NCBI GenBank assembly: GCA_021788685.1
Contig: JAJYKH010000006.1
Span: 1 to 22,607, forward strand
Direction of reading: 5' to 3'
DNA: 22,607 bases
Source of the DNA: Deltaproteobacteria bacterium
Lineage (GTDB): Bacteria; Desulfobacterota; Desulfobulbia; Desulfobulbales; UBA5123
A program made the position numbers and the translations under genes. Every line of letters starts with the position of its first letter. Position 1 is the first letter of the stretch. Under the pieces are notes generated by a model, which ran no database searches, had not been told where the DNA came from, and worked only from the letters and a program-made list of their open reading frames with translations. Positions 8,246 to 16,782 of this stretch are shown here, in pieces.

Positions 8246-9241
8246 ATGCCTTTAACCTCTTTTATCATTATTAATTGGAACGGAAAGGAATTATTACCAT
8301 CATGTATTGATGCTATTTTGCGACAATCGGACCAATCTTTCGAGATAATCGTAGTTGACAACGGTTCCACCGATTGTTCGGCTACTTTGGTCAGAGAATC
8401 CTATCCGCAAGTGATCCTAATTTCTTTAGCTCGGAACCTTGGCTTTACCGGCGGGAACATCGAAGGGCTCCGCCGCGCAACAGGGAAGTATGTGACACTG
8501 GTCAACAACGATGCCATTCTTTCTCGCAACTGGTTGCATCTCATGGTGGATGCGCTAGAGTCGGATGAGGCCGTCGGCCTCTGCTCCTCCTGCATCACCA
8601 TTGCCGGGACCAACCTAATCGACAGCGCTGGTGAAATTTTTACCACCGCCTTCAGCGGGACCAAAGTCGGTGAACTGCACAATATGACGGAATTCGACAA
8701 GCGCCGCTATGTACCTGGCGCCTGTGCAGCAGCGGTGATCTACAAACGGGAGATGCTCGACGATATCGGCTTCCTAGACGATGATTTTTTTCTCAATCAT
8801 GAGGATACCGATCTCAACCTCCGCGCTTGGCTAGCGGGATGGAAATGCCTTTACGTTCCGGAGGCAGTAGTGGAGCACCGCGTTAGTACCACCATTGGCA
8901 AAATGAGCGAGATCTCCGTCTACTATTTTGCCCGGAACAGTCTGTGGGTTTGGATAAAGAACACTCCAACTTATTTTTTATTCCGTTTTTTCCATCACCG
9001 CATTGCTTACGAGCTAGCATCTTTTCTCTTTTTCTGCTTCATCGCGCGACGCTGGCGTCCTTTCCTGAGGGGAAAATACCATTCGCTGAAGGGGGTCCCC
9101 CGCATGCTTCTCAAGCGCAAAAGCATCCAAAAGAATATCCGGTTAACCAGAAAAGAGATTCGCCAGGGGTTAATTCCTCTCGGGGCATACCTGCGGGAAC
9201 GCCTCGCGCTTCTTGATCGGAGTGAAATTGCGAAACAATAA
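8246..9241 (+). CDS. GT2 glycosyltransferase
   Basis: A 331-residue enzyme of glycosyltransferase family 2. Landmarks in order are FIIINWNGKELL (6-17), IIVVDNGSTD (34-43), RNLGFTGGNIEGLRRATG (63-80), LVNNDA (85-90, the DxD-equivalent) and YVPGACAAAVIYKREML. NHEDTDLNLRAWLAGW carries the ED catalytic-base block. A moderately hydrophobic stretch in the last third (IAYELASFLFFCFIARRW) may associate with the membrane. The family transfers a sugar from a nucleotide sugar to a growing lipid-linked glycan on the cytoplasmic face. The start is ATG 8246, 14 bases after the previous stop; a TTG at 8237 is less likely. Base composition returns toward the GC-rich norm within this gene. Confidence 0.88.
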   Translation: MPLTSFIIINWNGKELLPSCIDAILRQSDQSFEIIVVDNGSTDCSATLVRESYPQVILISLARNLGFTGGNIEGLRRATGKYVTLVNNDAILSRNWLHLMVDALESDEAVGLCSSCITIAGTNLIDSAGEIFTTAFSGTKVGELHNMTEFDKRRYVPGACAAAVIYKREMLDDIGFLDDDFFLNHEDTDLNLRAWLAGWKCLYVPEAVVEHRVSTTIGKMSEISVYYFARNSLWVWIKNTPTYFLFRFFHHRIAYELASFLFFCFIARRWRPFLRGKYHSLKGVPRMLLKRKSIQKNIRLTRKEIRQGLIPLGAYLRERLALLDRSEIAKQ

Positions 9242-9264
9242 GCCCCTGAAGCTCTCTTTATCTC

Positions 9265-10329
9265 ATGCTTAAATTTCTTGACAGGACTGTGGGGCGATTT
9301 GCGATCACCTTCATTTCTTGCCCGGCAACGCCGCGTGCGAACCAGTTAGCCACCCTCCTTCTCATCCGCCCTGGCGGCATCGGCGATGCGGTTCTCTTGG
9401 CGCCAGCCATCATTGGGCTCAAGAAAAAATTTCCCGAGGCGACGATCACCATCCTGGCGGAGAAGCGCAACGCCGGGGTTTTTGCCTTGATCCTCGGCGT
9501 GGACCGGCTCCTGCGCTACGACGTGCCGGGCGAATTCCTGGCCGCCCTCCGCCTCCACCCCGATCTGGTCATCGACACCGAGCAGTACCACCGGCTCTCT
9601 GCAGTCGTGGCCCGGATGACCGGCGCTGGCACCTGCATCGGCTTCGGCCCCAACGAACGGGCCCGCCTCTTTCATCATGCCGTCCCTTATTCCCACGATG
9701 ACTATGAGGTGGAGAGCTTTTTTCATCTTCTGGAACCCTTGGGGATCGGGCCGTCCCCGCTGGCGCCTCTATTTCTCTCGGTACCGACCCAGGCCCAAGG
9801 GCGGGCCGCGGAGCTCCTCTCTGCTCTGGAGGACCGGCCTTTGGTTACCCTCTTCCCCGGCGCCAGCATTCCGGAACGGCGCTGGGGGAGTGAGCGGTTC
9901 GCGCAGGTCGCAGCCCGCTTTGCCCAGAGGGGTTTCGGAATCGTGGTGATCGGCGGCAGGGAGGATGCCGAAAGCGGGGCGGCCATCGCCCAGGCCGCCT
10001 CCGGCCTCAGTCTCGCCGGCCGCACCACCCTCGCCGAAACCGCGGCCATCCTCAGCCGGTCGGCCTTGCTCGTGAGCGGCGACTCCGGGGTCCTCCACCT
10101 GGCCGTTGGGCTCGGCATCCCGACGGTCTCCCTCTTCGGCCCCGGCATTGCCGCCAAGTGGGCTCCGCGCGGCCCGAAGCACATCATCATCAACAAGCAT
10201 CTTCCCTGTTCCCCCTGCACGAAATTCGGGTATACCCCCAAATGCCCGCGAAACGGCGAATGCCTAGCCCGAATCAGCGTCGAGGAGGTCCTGGCCGCGT
10301 CCTTGGCTCTCCTTCCCGAAATCAACTGA
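9265..10329 (+). CDS. GT9 lipopolysaccharide heptosyltransferase family protein
   Basis: A 354-residue soluble GT-B fold enzyme. The GT9 opening LLLIRPGGIGDAVLLAPAI is at about residues 31-49, LVTLFPGASIPERRW is the central block, and LVSGDSGVLHLAVGLGIPTVSLFGPG is the nucleotide-sugar-binding block. The C-terminal cysteine cluster HLPCSPCTKFGYTPKCPRNG is seen in a large subset of GT9 proteins. By family knowledge it adds ADP-activated heptose to the lipopolysaccharide inner core, though many GT9 paralogues use other sugars. About 29 residues precede the conserved core, more than in typical WaaC/WaaF. It is the last gene of the glycan block, with a 23-base gap to the gene before and a promoter after it. 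Confidence 0.88.
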   Translation: MLKFLDRTVGRFAITFISCPATPRANQLATLLLIRPGGIGDAVLLAPAIIGLKKKFPEATITILAEKRNAGVFALILGVDRLLRYDVPGEFLAALRLHPDLVIDTEQYHRLSAVVARMTGAGTCIGFGPNERARLFHHAVPYSHDDYEVESFFHLLEPLGIGPSPLAPLFLSVPTQAQGRAAELLSALEDRPLVTLFPGASIPERRWGSERFAQVAARFAQRGFGIVVIGGREDAESGAAIAQAASGLSLAGRTTLAETAAILSRSALLVSGDSGVLHLAVGLGIPTVSLFGPGIAAKWAPRGPKHIIINKHLPCSPCTKFGYTPKCPRNGECLARISVEEVLAASLALLPEIN

Positions 10330-10364
10330 AGCCCCTGCTTTTCCCCCCTTTTTCTCGCCGCCTA

Positions 10365-10392
10365 TTTCCAAAAACCGGCAATATAGTATAAT
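10365..10392 (+). promoter_or_regulatory. Putative sigma70-type promoter of purSL
   Basis: A perfect TATAAT is at 10387-10392, preceded after 16 bases by TTTCCA (10365-10370, 4 of 6 matches to the -35 consensus). It lies between the end of the glycan block and purSL and is the best promoter-like match I noticed in the window. The expected transcription start is near 10399. Assigned by eye from consensus only. Confidence 0.55.
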
Positions 10393-10394
10393 GT

Positions 10395-10410
10395 CCGGCC
10401 ACGTGGCCGG
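10395..10410. repeat. Perfect 16-bp palindrome at the purSL transcription start
   Basis: CCGGCCACGTGGCCGG is its own reverse complement, with a central CACGTG. It begins three bases after the -10 box, so it covers the predicted start point. It could be an operator for a dimeric regulator or, in RNA, a short 5' hairpin. It does not resemble the classical enterobacterial PurR box. Confidence 0.5.
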
Positions 10411-10461
10411 GGCTTGTCAGCTCCGATCCTTCCTTCGCAACCTCACTTATCGAGGCTTCCC

Positions 10462-13452
10462 ATGCTCGCACGCATTCAGGTCGGCCTCAAGCCGGCCTTT
10501 TCCGACTCGTTTGGCGAGAAAATCAAAAAACGTATCACCGGCGACCTCCACCTGCCGGTTGCCGAGGTGCGGACCCTGAAGGTTTTCACCGTTGATGCCG
10601 GCATCACCCCGGAGGAGTTGGAAGCCGCGGCCAAGGGGCCGTACTGCGACCCGGTCATTCAGGATTATTCCCTGGGCACCCTGGCCCTCGACTGGAACTG
10701 GTCGTTCGACTGGCTGATCGAGGTGGGCTTCCGGCCCGGGGTTACCGACAACGAGGGCCGCACCGCCGCCCAGGCGCTCGAATACCTCCTCGGCCGCAAG
10801 CTCGCCCGGGGTGAGGCGGTCTACACCTCCACCCAGTTTCTCATCTCCGGGAAGCTCTCCCGCGAGCAGGCGGAAATCATCGCCAGCAAGCTCCTCGCCA
10901 ACGAGCTCATCCAGCGGTTCACCATCGTAAGCCGGGAGGAGCTCGATGCGGCGGGCGGGATCAAGCCGTACGCCCCCAAGGTGACCGGCGAGAGCCGCGG
11001 CCGGGTGGCGGAGGTCGAGCTCGACGTCTCCGACAAGGAGCTCATCCACATCAGCCGGGAAGGGGTGCTGGCGCTGTCGCTCGACGAGATGAAGCTCATC
11101 CGCGACTATTTCGCTAGGGGGGAGGTGCAGGCCGCCCGGAAAAAAATGGGCCTCTCCGCCCGGGTCACCGACGTGGAGCTGGAAATGCTCGCCCAGACCT
11201 GGTCCGAGCACTGCAAGCACAAAATCTTCTCCGGCGACATCCATTACGAGAATGTCTCCGAGGGCTCCAAGACGGTCATCCACAGCCTGTTCGACTCCTA
11301 CATCAGGAAGAGCACCAACGAGATCCGGGCCCGGATGGGGGCGGGGGACTGGTGCCTGTCGGTCTTCAAGGACAACGCCGGAGTGGTGCGCTGGAATCCC
11401 GAGTGGAGCCTCGTCATCAAGGTGGAGACCCACAACAGCCCCTCGGCCCTCGACCCGTATGGCGGGGCGCTCACCGGCATCGTGGGCGTCAACCGGGACC
11501 CCTTCGGCACCGGCATGGGGGCGAAGCTGGTCTGCAACACGGACGTCTTCTGCTTCGCCTCCCCCTTCTACGATAAGCCGCTCCCGGCCCGGCTCCTTCA
11601 TCCCAAGCGCATCTTCGAAGGGGTGCGGGAAGGGGTCGAGCACGGCGGCAACAAGAGCGGCATCCCCACGGTGAACGGGTCGCTTGTGTTCGATGAGCGG
11701 TTCGCCGGCAAGCCGCTGGTCTTCTGCGGCACGGTGGGGATCATGCCCGCCACCGTAAACGGCCAGCCCTCGGAGCGTAAGAAGGCGCAGGTGGGCGACC
11801 TCATCGTCATGACCGGCGGCCGCATCGGCAAGGACGGTATCCACGGGGCGACTTTCTCCTCGGAGGAGCTGCATGAGGGCTCGCCCGCCACCGCGGTCCA
11901 GATCGGCGACCCCATCACCCAGAAGAAGATGTTCGACTGTCTGCTCAAGGCCCGCGACCGGGGGCTTTACCACTGCATCACCGACAACGGCGCGGGCGGC
12001 CTCTCCTCGTCGGTGGGCGAGATGTCCCAGGACACCGGCGGCTTCGAGCTGCATCTCGACCGGGCGCCCTTGAAATACGCCGGGCTCCAGCCCTGGGAGA
12101 TCTTCGTCTCCGAGGCCCAGGAGCGGATGACCCTGGCCGTCGCCCCCGACAAGATCGACGAGCTTCTGGCCCTCTGCGCCAAGATGGACGTGGAGGCGAC
12201 CGTGCTCGGGACCTTCACCGACTCGGGCAAGATCCACATCCTTTACGAGGGGCGGACCATTGCCTACCTGGACATGGATTTCGTCCACGAGGGACTGCCC
12301 GCCATGCAGATGGTGGCCAAGTGGGAGCCGCCGGTCCACCCGGAGCCCGCGCTCCCCGCCGAGCCTGATCTGGGTCGGACGCTCAAGACCCTGCTCGGCC
12401 GCCTCAACATCTGCAGCAAGGAGTACGTGGTGCGCCAGTACGACCACGAAGTGCAGGGCGGCTCGGTGGTGAAGCCCCTCACCGGGGCGGCGAACGACGG
12501 GCCGTCCGACGCGGCGGTGGTGCGGCCGGTGCTCGGCTCCTTCGAAGGGGCGGTGATCTCCCACGGCATCTGCCCCCGCTACTCCGATATCGATACCTTT
12601 CACATGGTGGCCTGCGCTCTCGACGAGGCGGTGCGGAACGCCCTCGCGGTGGGGGCCGGGCTCGAGCTCATGGCCGGGCTCGACAACTTCTGCTGGTGCG
12701 ACCCCATCCTTTCGGAAAAGACCCCGGACGGCCCTTACAAGCTCGCCCAGCTGGTGCGGGCGAACGAGGCCCTCTACCGCTACACCACCGCCTACGGGGT
12801 GCCCTGCATTTCGGGCAAGGACTCCATGAAGAACGACTACATCGTGGGCGGCACCAAGATCTCCATTCCCCCGACGCTGCTCTTTACGGTGATGGCCAAA
12901 ATCGACGACGTGCGGCGGGCGGTGACCATGGACGCGAAAAGAGCCGGGGACCTGGTTTACGTCCTCGGCACCACCTATCCCGAGCTGGGCGGCTCCGAGT
13001 ACTTCGACCAGCTCGGGGCGGTGGGCAACTCCGTGCCCCGGGTGCGGGCGGAAGAGGCCCTGCCCCGGTACCGGGCCCTGGAGCAGGCCATCAAGGAAGG
13101 GCTGGTCGCCTCCTGCCACGACTGCTCGGACGGCGGCCTGGGGGTGACCCTGGCCGAAACCGCCTTCGCCGGGGGCCTAGGCCTCGCGGTCGACCTGCGG
13201 CGAGTCCCCGCGGAGGGGATCGGCCGGGACGACCTCCTCCTTTTTGCCGAGTCCCAGAGCCGCTTCGTGGTGACCGTGCGGCCGGAGGAGGCCGCCCGTT
13301 TCGAGGCAGTCATGGGGGCCACCGGCTGGGCCCGGGTGGGAAAGGTCACGGTCGAGCCGGTGCTCGCGCTCACCGGTCTGGGCGGCGCCTCGGTGGTGAG
13401 CGAGCCCCTGGCCGGGCTGAAAGCGGCTTGGCAGAAGACCCTGGCCTTTTAA
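10462..13452 (+). CDS. purL: Phosphoribosylformylglycinamidine synthase, PurS-PurL fusion
   Basis: A 996-residue cytoplasmic enzyme for the fourth step of de novo purine synthesis (FGAR + ATP + ammonia/glutamine to FGAM). Residues 1-170 contain two PurS-like units, one opening ARIQVGLKPAFSDSFG and the other FDWLIEVGFRPGVTDNEG, the second with ASKLLANELIQRF. The PurL catalytic part follows: TWSEHCKHK with the active-site histidine near 250, VETHNSPSALDPYGGA, GVNRDPFGTGMGAKL and, in the second half, SGKDSMKNDY. There is no C-terminal glutaminase domain, so a separate PurQ must exist elsewhere. ATG 10462 is chosen because GAGG (10452-10455) lies six bases upstream and homology starts at once; TTG 10414 would add 16 unsupported residues and overlap the leader. 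Codons are strongly GC-rich. Confidence 0.93.
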   Translation: MLARIQVGLKPAFSDSFGEKIKKRITGDLHLPVAEVRTLKVFTVDAGITPEELEAAAKGPYCDPVIQDYSLGTLALDWNWSFDWLIEVGFRPGVTDNEGRTAAQALEYLLGRKLARGEAVYTSTQFLISGKLSREQAEIIASKLLANELIQRFTIVSREELDAAGGIKPYAPKVTGESRGRVAEVELDVSDKELIHISREGVLALSLDEMKLIRDYFARGEVQAARKKMGLSARVTDVELEMLAQTWSEHCKHKIFSGDIHYENVSEGSKTVIHSLFDSYIRKSTNEIRARMGAGDWCLSVFKDNAGVVRWNPEWSLVIKVETHNSPSALDPYGGALTGIVGVNRDPFGTGMGAKLVCNTDVFCFASPFYDKPLPARLLHPKRIFEGVREGVEHGGNKSGIPTVNGSLVFDERFAGKPLVFCGTVGIMPATVNGQPSERKKAQVGDLIVMTGGRIGKDGIHGATFSSEELHEGSPATAVQIGDPITQKKMFDCLLKARDRGLYHCITDNGAGGLSSSVGEMSQDTGGFELHLDRAPLKYAGLQPWEIFVSEAQERMTLAVAPDKIDELLALCAKMDVEATVLGTFTDSGKIHILYEGRTIAYLDMDFVHEGLPAMQMVAKWEPPVHPEPALPAEPDLGRTLKTLLGRLNICSKEYVVRQYDHEVQGGSVVKPLTGAANDGPSDAAVVRPVLGSFEGAVISHGICPRYSDIDTFHMVACALDEAVRNALAVGAGLELMAGLDNFCWCDPILSEKTPDGPYKLAQLVRANEALYRYTTAYGVPCISGKDSMKNDYIVGGTKISIPPTLLFTVMAKIDDVRRAVTMDAKRAGDLVYVLGTTYPELGGSEYFDQLGAVGNSVPRVRAEEALPRYRALEQAIKEGLVASCHDCSDGGLGVTLAETAFAGGLGLAVDLRRVPAEGIGRDDLLLFAESQSRFVVTVRPEEAARFEAVMGATGWARVGKVTVEPVLALTGLGGASVVSEPLAGLKAAWQKTLAF

Positions 13453-13538
13453 CCAGTTCCCTGAGGGAGAGGGGACGACGGCGGAGATTGGGCAGGTTTG
13501 CGGTCGAGCACGAGCGCCCCATGAGGCCAAGAGAAGAA

Positions 13539-14570
13539 ATGAGCTCCGAAAAAGATTGCCTCATCAAGGACATCCGGGAGAACCAGCAGGTCGAGGGGGT
13601 TTTCCTGGTGAAGGAAGTGGGGCGGGCCGAGACCCGGAACGGCAATCCCTACCTGAACCTGGTCCTGGCGGACCGGAGCGGGGAGATGGCCGGCCGGGTC
13701 TGGGAGGATGCCGACCGCTGGCTGCCCGCCTGCCCGGCGGGGGGGATCGTCCGGGTCAACGGGCTCGCCCAGTCGTTCAAGGGGGTGTTGCAGCTCAAGA
13801 TCGGCACGGTGGCCGCGGTCCCGGAAGGGGAGGCCGACCTCGCCCGGTTCGTGCCGGCCGCCCCTGGCAACCACCAGGCCATGGCCGCCGAGGTGCTCAA
13901 GATCGCCAAGGGGGTGGCCGACCCCTATCTGCGGGAGCTGCTCCTCGCCTTTTTCCGGGACCGCAAGTTTTTCGCCGCGTACAAGACGGCCCCGGCTGCC
14001 AAGAATATGCACCACGCCTACCTGGGCGGCCTGCTGGAGCACAGCCTGGGGGTGGCCCGCTTGGCGGCCAAGGTGGCCGATCTTTACCCCGACATCGACA
14101 GCTCGCTCCTGCTCGCGGGCGCTTTGCTTCACGACGTGGGCAAGGTGGAGGAATTCTCCTTCGCCGCCTACCCTTTCGACTACACCGACAGCGGCCGCCT
14201 GGTGGGCCACCACGTGCTCGGGGTGGAGCTGGTCCAGGCCCGGATTGCCGGGATCCCCGGCTTTCCCCGGGAGCTCGCCGTCCGCCTCAAGCATCTCATC
14301 CTGAGCCACCACGGCCGCCCCGAATTCGGGCCAGCCGTTCCCATGATGCTCGAGGCCTTCATTCTCAACTTCCTCGACGATCTCGACGCCAAGGTCAACT
14401 ACCTCCGGCGGCTGGGCAGCCAGACCCAGGCGTCCGGCTACCAGTGGACCGATTACCAGCGGACCCTGGAGCGGTTCCTGTACGTCTTGGGCCGGCCTGA
14501 GTCAAACCATGGGGAAGAGGGCGGAGAGCCCGCGATCGATCCTCGCCAGCAGAACCTGTGGCAGCCCTGA
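13539..14570 (+). CDS. 3'-5' exoribonuclease, OB-fold plus HD domain (YhaM type)
   Basis: A 343-residue soluble protein. An N-terminal OB-fold nucleic-acid-binding domain (about 12-100; QVEGVFLVKEVGRAETRNG, LNLVLADRSGEMAGRVWED) is followed by an HD phosphohydrolase domain. HHAYLGGLLEHSLGVARLA supplies the first histidines, LLHDVGKVEEF holds the HD pair (H198-D199), and GHHVLGVELV and LILSHHGRPEFG supply the remaining metal ligands. This layout matches YhaM/Cbf1 exoribonucleases, which trim RNA 3' ends. ATG 13539 is chosen; in-frame ATG 13521 adds six residues and neither has a strong ribosome site. It follows purSL after 86 bases with no sign of a terminator, so co-transcription is likely. 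The tail after about 325 (ESNHGEEGGEPAIDPRQQN) is probably disordered. Confidence 0.86.
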   Translation: MSSEKDCLIKDIRENQQVEGVFLVKEVGRAETRNGNPYLNLVLADRSGEMAGRVWEDADRWLPACPAGGIVRVNGLAQSFKGVLQLKIGTVAAVPEGEADLARFVPAAPGNHQAMAAEVLKIAKGVADPYLRELLLAFFRDRKFFAAYKTAPAAKNMHHAYLGGLLEHSLGVARLAAKVADLYPDIDSSLLLAGALLHDVGKVEEFSFAAYPFDYTDSGRLVGHHVLGVELVQARIAGIPGFPRELAVRLKHLILSHHGRPEFGPAVPMMLEAFILNFLDDLDAKVNYLRRLGSQTQASGYQWTDYQRTLERFLYVLGRPESNHGEEGGEPAIDPRQQNLWQP

Positions 14571-14726
14571 ATCCGTGAGCATTGGCCCGTGCGCCAGATC
14601 CGCGAAGGCGACCGCGACCGTTTGTTAGAGTGGGCTCTATCGGGTGGTTGCCGACAAAGGAGATGGCGTGCGGACGGACGTCCCGAAGGCGATGGGTGAA
14701 GTCATGGTTCGGCCGCAGTATGCGCT
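14571..14726 (+). other. Intergenic segment with possible decayed coding sequence
   Basis: These 156 bases separate the exoribonuclease from holB. No promoter or terminator is evident. Two adjoining frames read like protein: PVRQIREGDRDRLLEWAL (from 14586), then after a one-base shift LYRVVADKGDGVRTDV (from 14635) continuing to a stop at 14728-14730. I do not recognise a family. It may be a frameshifted remnant or chance open frames in GC-rich DNA. Confidence 0.25.
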
Positions 14727-15788
14727 ATGAGTCATCAATGCAATGAGATCGGTCCAACGAGCTCAGCCCGTCGTCATGGATTCAGGGCAGCTCTAGCCGG
14801 GGAAACCGCCGCCTTCCGCACCCTCATCGGCCAGGAAAAGGCCAAGGAGATGCTGCGGCGCGCCGGGAGCGGCGGCCGCTTGAGCCACGCCTATCTCTTC
14901 CGGGGCCCGGCCGGAGTAGGGAAGAAGCGGGCGGCCCTCGCCTTCGCCGCCGCCCTCAACTGCCTCAATCCCGAAGGCGGAGACGCCTGCGGGACGTGCG
15001 CTTCCTGCCGGAAGCTCGCAGCCGGAAGCCACCCCGATTTTACCGCGGTGCTTCCCGAGGGGGCGGCCATCAAGATCGGCCAGATCCGGGCCCTCAAGCA
15101 GGCCCTCGGCTTTCCGCCTTTGGAGGCCCGCTGCCGGGTGGTGCTCCTGGCCGAGGTCCACACCATGCGCCGGGAGGCGGCCAACAGCCTGCTCAAGACC
15201 CTGGAGGAGCCGCCGGCCGATACGCTCCTCATCCTCACCGGCGACGAGGCGAGTGCCATCCTCCCCACCATCGTCTCCCGCTGCCAGGTGGTCCCCTTTT
15301 TCCCCCTCCCGTACCAGGAGGTGGCCGCCGTCCTGGAAAAAGAGGGGACCCCCCCGGCGGAGGCCGCGGCCCTGGCCACCGCGGCGGAAGGCAGTCTGGG
15401 CCGGGCCCGGCTGCTGGCGGCCAAGGAGCTGCTTGCTTTCCGGCGGGAGATCATCGCCACCTTGCTCCCCCTTGCCCCCGAGGACCCGAGGGCGGTGCCC
15501 GCCGTGCTCGCCCTGGCCGAGCGCGCCGCGGGCCTCAAGGAGAACCTCCCCGAGCTGCTGGCCCTGCTGAAGATCTGGCTCCGGGACCTGGTCCTGCTCG
15601 CCGGCGGCATGGACCCATCGCAGGCGGCAAGCCGCGATCTCGCCGACCTTCTCCCGGCCGCCGCCCGCCGTTGGCCGCCCGAGCAGCTCCTCGCCCGTCT
15701 CGACCGGATCACGGAGGCCGGCCGCCATCTCCACCGGAACTGCAACCGGGCCGCGGTTTGCGAAGTGCTTTTCTTCAGCCTCCTTTAA
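14727..15788 (+). CDS. holB: DNA polymerase III delta' subunit
   Basis: A 353-residue AAA+ clamp-loader subunit. After a 29-residue unconserved leader the family core starts at FRTLIGQEKAKEML (30-43). Walker A is GPAGVGKK (60-67). Cysteines 79, 88, 91 and 94 (CxxC spacing in ACGTCASCRKL) form the zinc module shared by delta' and gamma/tau, followed by the SHPDF motif. REAANSLLKTLEEPP and IVSRCQ are the later AAA+ blocks, the latter with the SRC arginine finger. It helps load the beta clamp during replication. ATG 14727 is the only standard start before the core, since an in-frame TGA lies at 14697. The extra leader is unusual because delta' normally begins a few residues before the GQ motif. 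ricT follows directly, as in many bacteria. Confidence 0.9.
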   Translation: MSHQCNEIGPTSSARRHGFRAALAGETAAFRTLIGQEKAKEMLRRAGSGGRLSHAYLFRGPAGVGKKRAALAFAAALNCLNPEGGDACGTCASCRKLAAGSHPDFTAVLPEGAAIKIGQIRALKQALGFPPLEARCRVVLLAEVHTMRREAANSLLKTLEEPPADTLLILTGDEASAILPTIVSRCQVVPFFPLPYQEVAAVLEKEGTPPAEAAALATAAEGSLGRARLLAAKELLAFRREIIATLLPLAPEDPRAVPAVLALAERAAGLKENLPELLALLKIWLRDLVLLAGGMDPSQAASRDLADLLPAAARRWPPEQLLARLDRITEAGRHLHRNCNRAAVCEVLFFSLL

Positions 15789-15870
15789 TGGTATGGTTAC
15801 CGTTGGCTCTGATGCCATCGTAAAGCAAGCGCCCCTCGGGATTCCTGGCAATCAAGCCATCCTCCGTATT

Positions 15871-16782
15871 ATGACCGAAGCCGAACGAATCGAAGAGCAG
15901 GCCCCGGAGCCGGCCCCTGCCCCCGAGCCCTGCAAGTGCTACCGGATCCAGTTCCGGGAGCAGGGACAGGTCTGCTCTGCCCTCACCACCCTGCGGGACC
16001 TCAAGCCTGGGGAAGCGGTCATGGTTCAGACCGAGCACGGCCTGGAGCCCGCCCTGGTCAGCGGCGCGGGCGCTTGGCACCTGCCGGCCGCGGGCAAGGG
16101 AGGGCAGGAGGGCGGTCCCTGTCAGATCATCAGGCGGGCTTCGGCGGACGAGATCGGCAAGTACGAGCGGCTCATCGAGCGGGAAAAGGAGGCGTTTCAT
16201 TTCTGCCGCCAGCTCATCGAGAAGCACCAGCTGATCATGAAGCTCATCCGGGTGGAGCGCTTCTTCAACGGCAGCAAGATCATCTTCTATTTCACCGCCG
16301 AGAACCGGGTGGACTTCCGCAACCTGGTGAAGGACCTGGTGCAGGAATTCCGCACCCGGGTGGAGATGCGCCAGGTCGGCGTCCGCCACGAAACCAAGCT
16401 CATCGGCGGCCTGGGCTGCTGTGGCCGTGAGCTGTGCTGCGCCTCCCACATCCGCAACTTCGCCCCGGTTTCCATCAAGATGGCCAAGGAGCAGGACGTG
16501 CCCCTCAACCCGTCCAAGATCTCCGGCATCTGCAACCGGCTGCTCTGCTGCCTGACGTACGAATACCAAGCGTATCACCAGATCAAGAAGCACATGCCCA
16601 AGGTGGGCAAGACCATCCGGATCGGCGACAAAGTGCTCAAGGTGATCGGCTGCAATACCCTGGAAGAGACCCTTACCGTGCTCGACCCCGACAATCCGCA
16701 GGAGCCGCGGGTGCTTGGCCGCAACGAATGGGAGGGCGCCAAGCCCCAACCCAAGCCGTCATCAGCCAATCCTAAGAAATGA
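15871..16782 (+). CDS. ricT: PSP1-domain protein RicT (YaaT), iron-sulfur RNA-processing factor
   Basis: A 303-residue cytoplasmic protein. After a proline/glutamate-rich start (EEQAPEPAPAPEP), the PSP1 core runs from about residue 25 (CYRIQFREQGQ) through KYERLIEREKEAFHFC and IKLIRVER-like sequence to FYFTAENRVDFRNLVKDL. Cysteine motifs LGCCGRELCC (181-190) and CNRLLCCL (221-228) match the RicT residues that help hold iron-sulfur clusters in the B. subtilis RicA-RicF-RicT complex, which stimulates RNase Y-dependent mRNA maturation. The tail after about 285 is lysine/proline-rich. ATG 15871 is preferred because the 26 residues added by ATG 15793 show no PSP1 character, but neither start has a clear ribosome site. 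Lying right after holB and just before metG matches a recurrent bacterial gene order. Confidence 0.88.
   Translation: MTEAERIEEQAPEPAPAPEPCKCYRIQFREQGQVCSALTTLRDLKPGEAVMVQTEHGLEPALVSGAGAWHLPAAGKGGQEGGPCQIIRRASADEIGKYERLIEREKEAFHFCRQLIEKHQLIMKLIRVERFFNGSKIIFYFTAENRVDFRNLVKDLVQEFRTRVEMRQVGVRHETKLIGGLGCCGRELCCASHIRNFAPVSIKMAKEQDVPLNPSKISGICNRLLCCLTYEYQAYHQIKKHMPKVGKTIRIGDKVLKVIGCNTLEETLTVLDPDNPQEPRVLGRNEWEGAKPQPKPSSANPKK

Noticed and set aside
10391..10579. 62-codon open frame beginning at an ATG inside the purSL leader
   Set aside because: It overlaps purSL out of frame, has no ribosome site, and its product shows no protein-like pattern.
10447..13119. 890-codon open frame on the minus strand opposite purSL
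   Set aside because: Long antisense frames are expected opposite GC-rich genes. Its translation is Gly/His/Val/Leu-rich without recognisable motifs, and the + strand product is a clear PurSL.
12696..13538. Upstream extension of the exoribonuclease frame into purSL
   Set aside because: The extension is the out-of-frame shadow of purSL; homology to the OB-fold begins just after ATG 13539.
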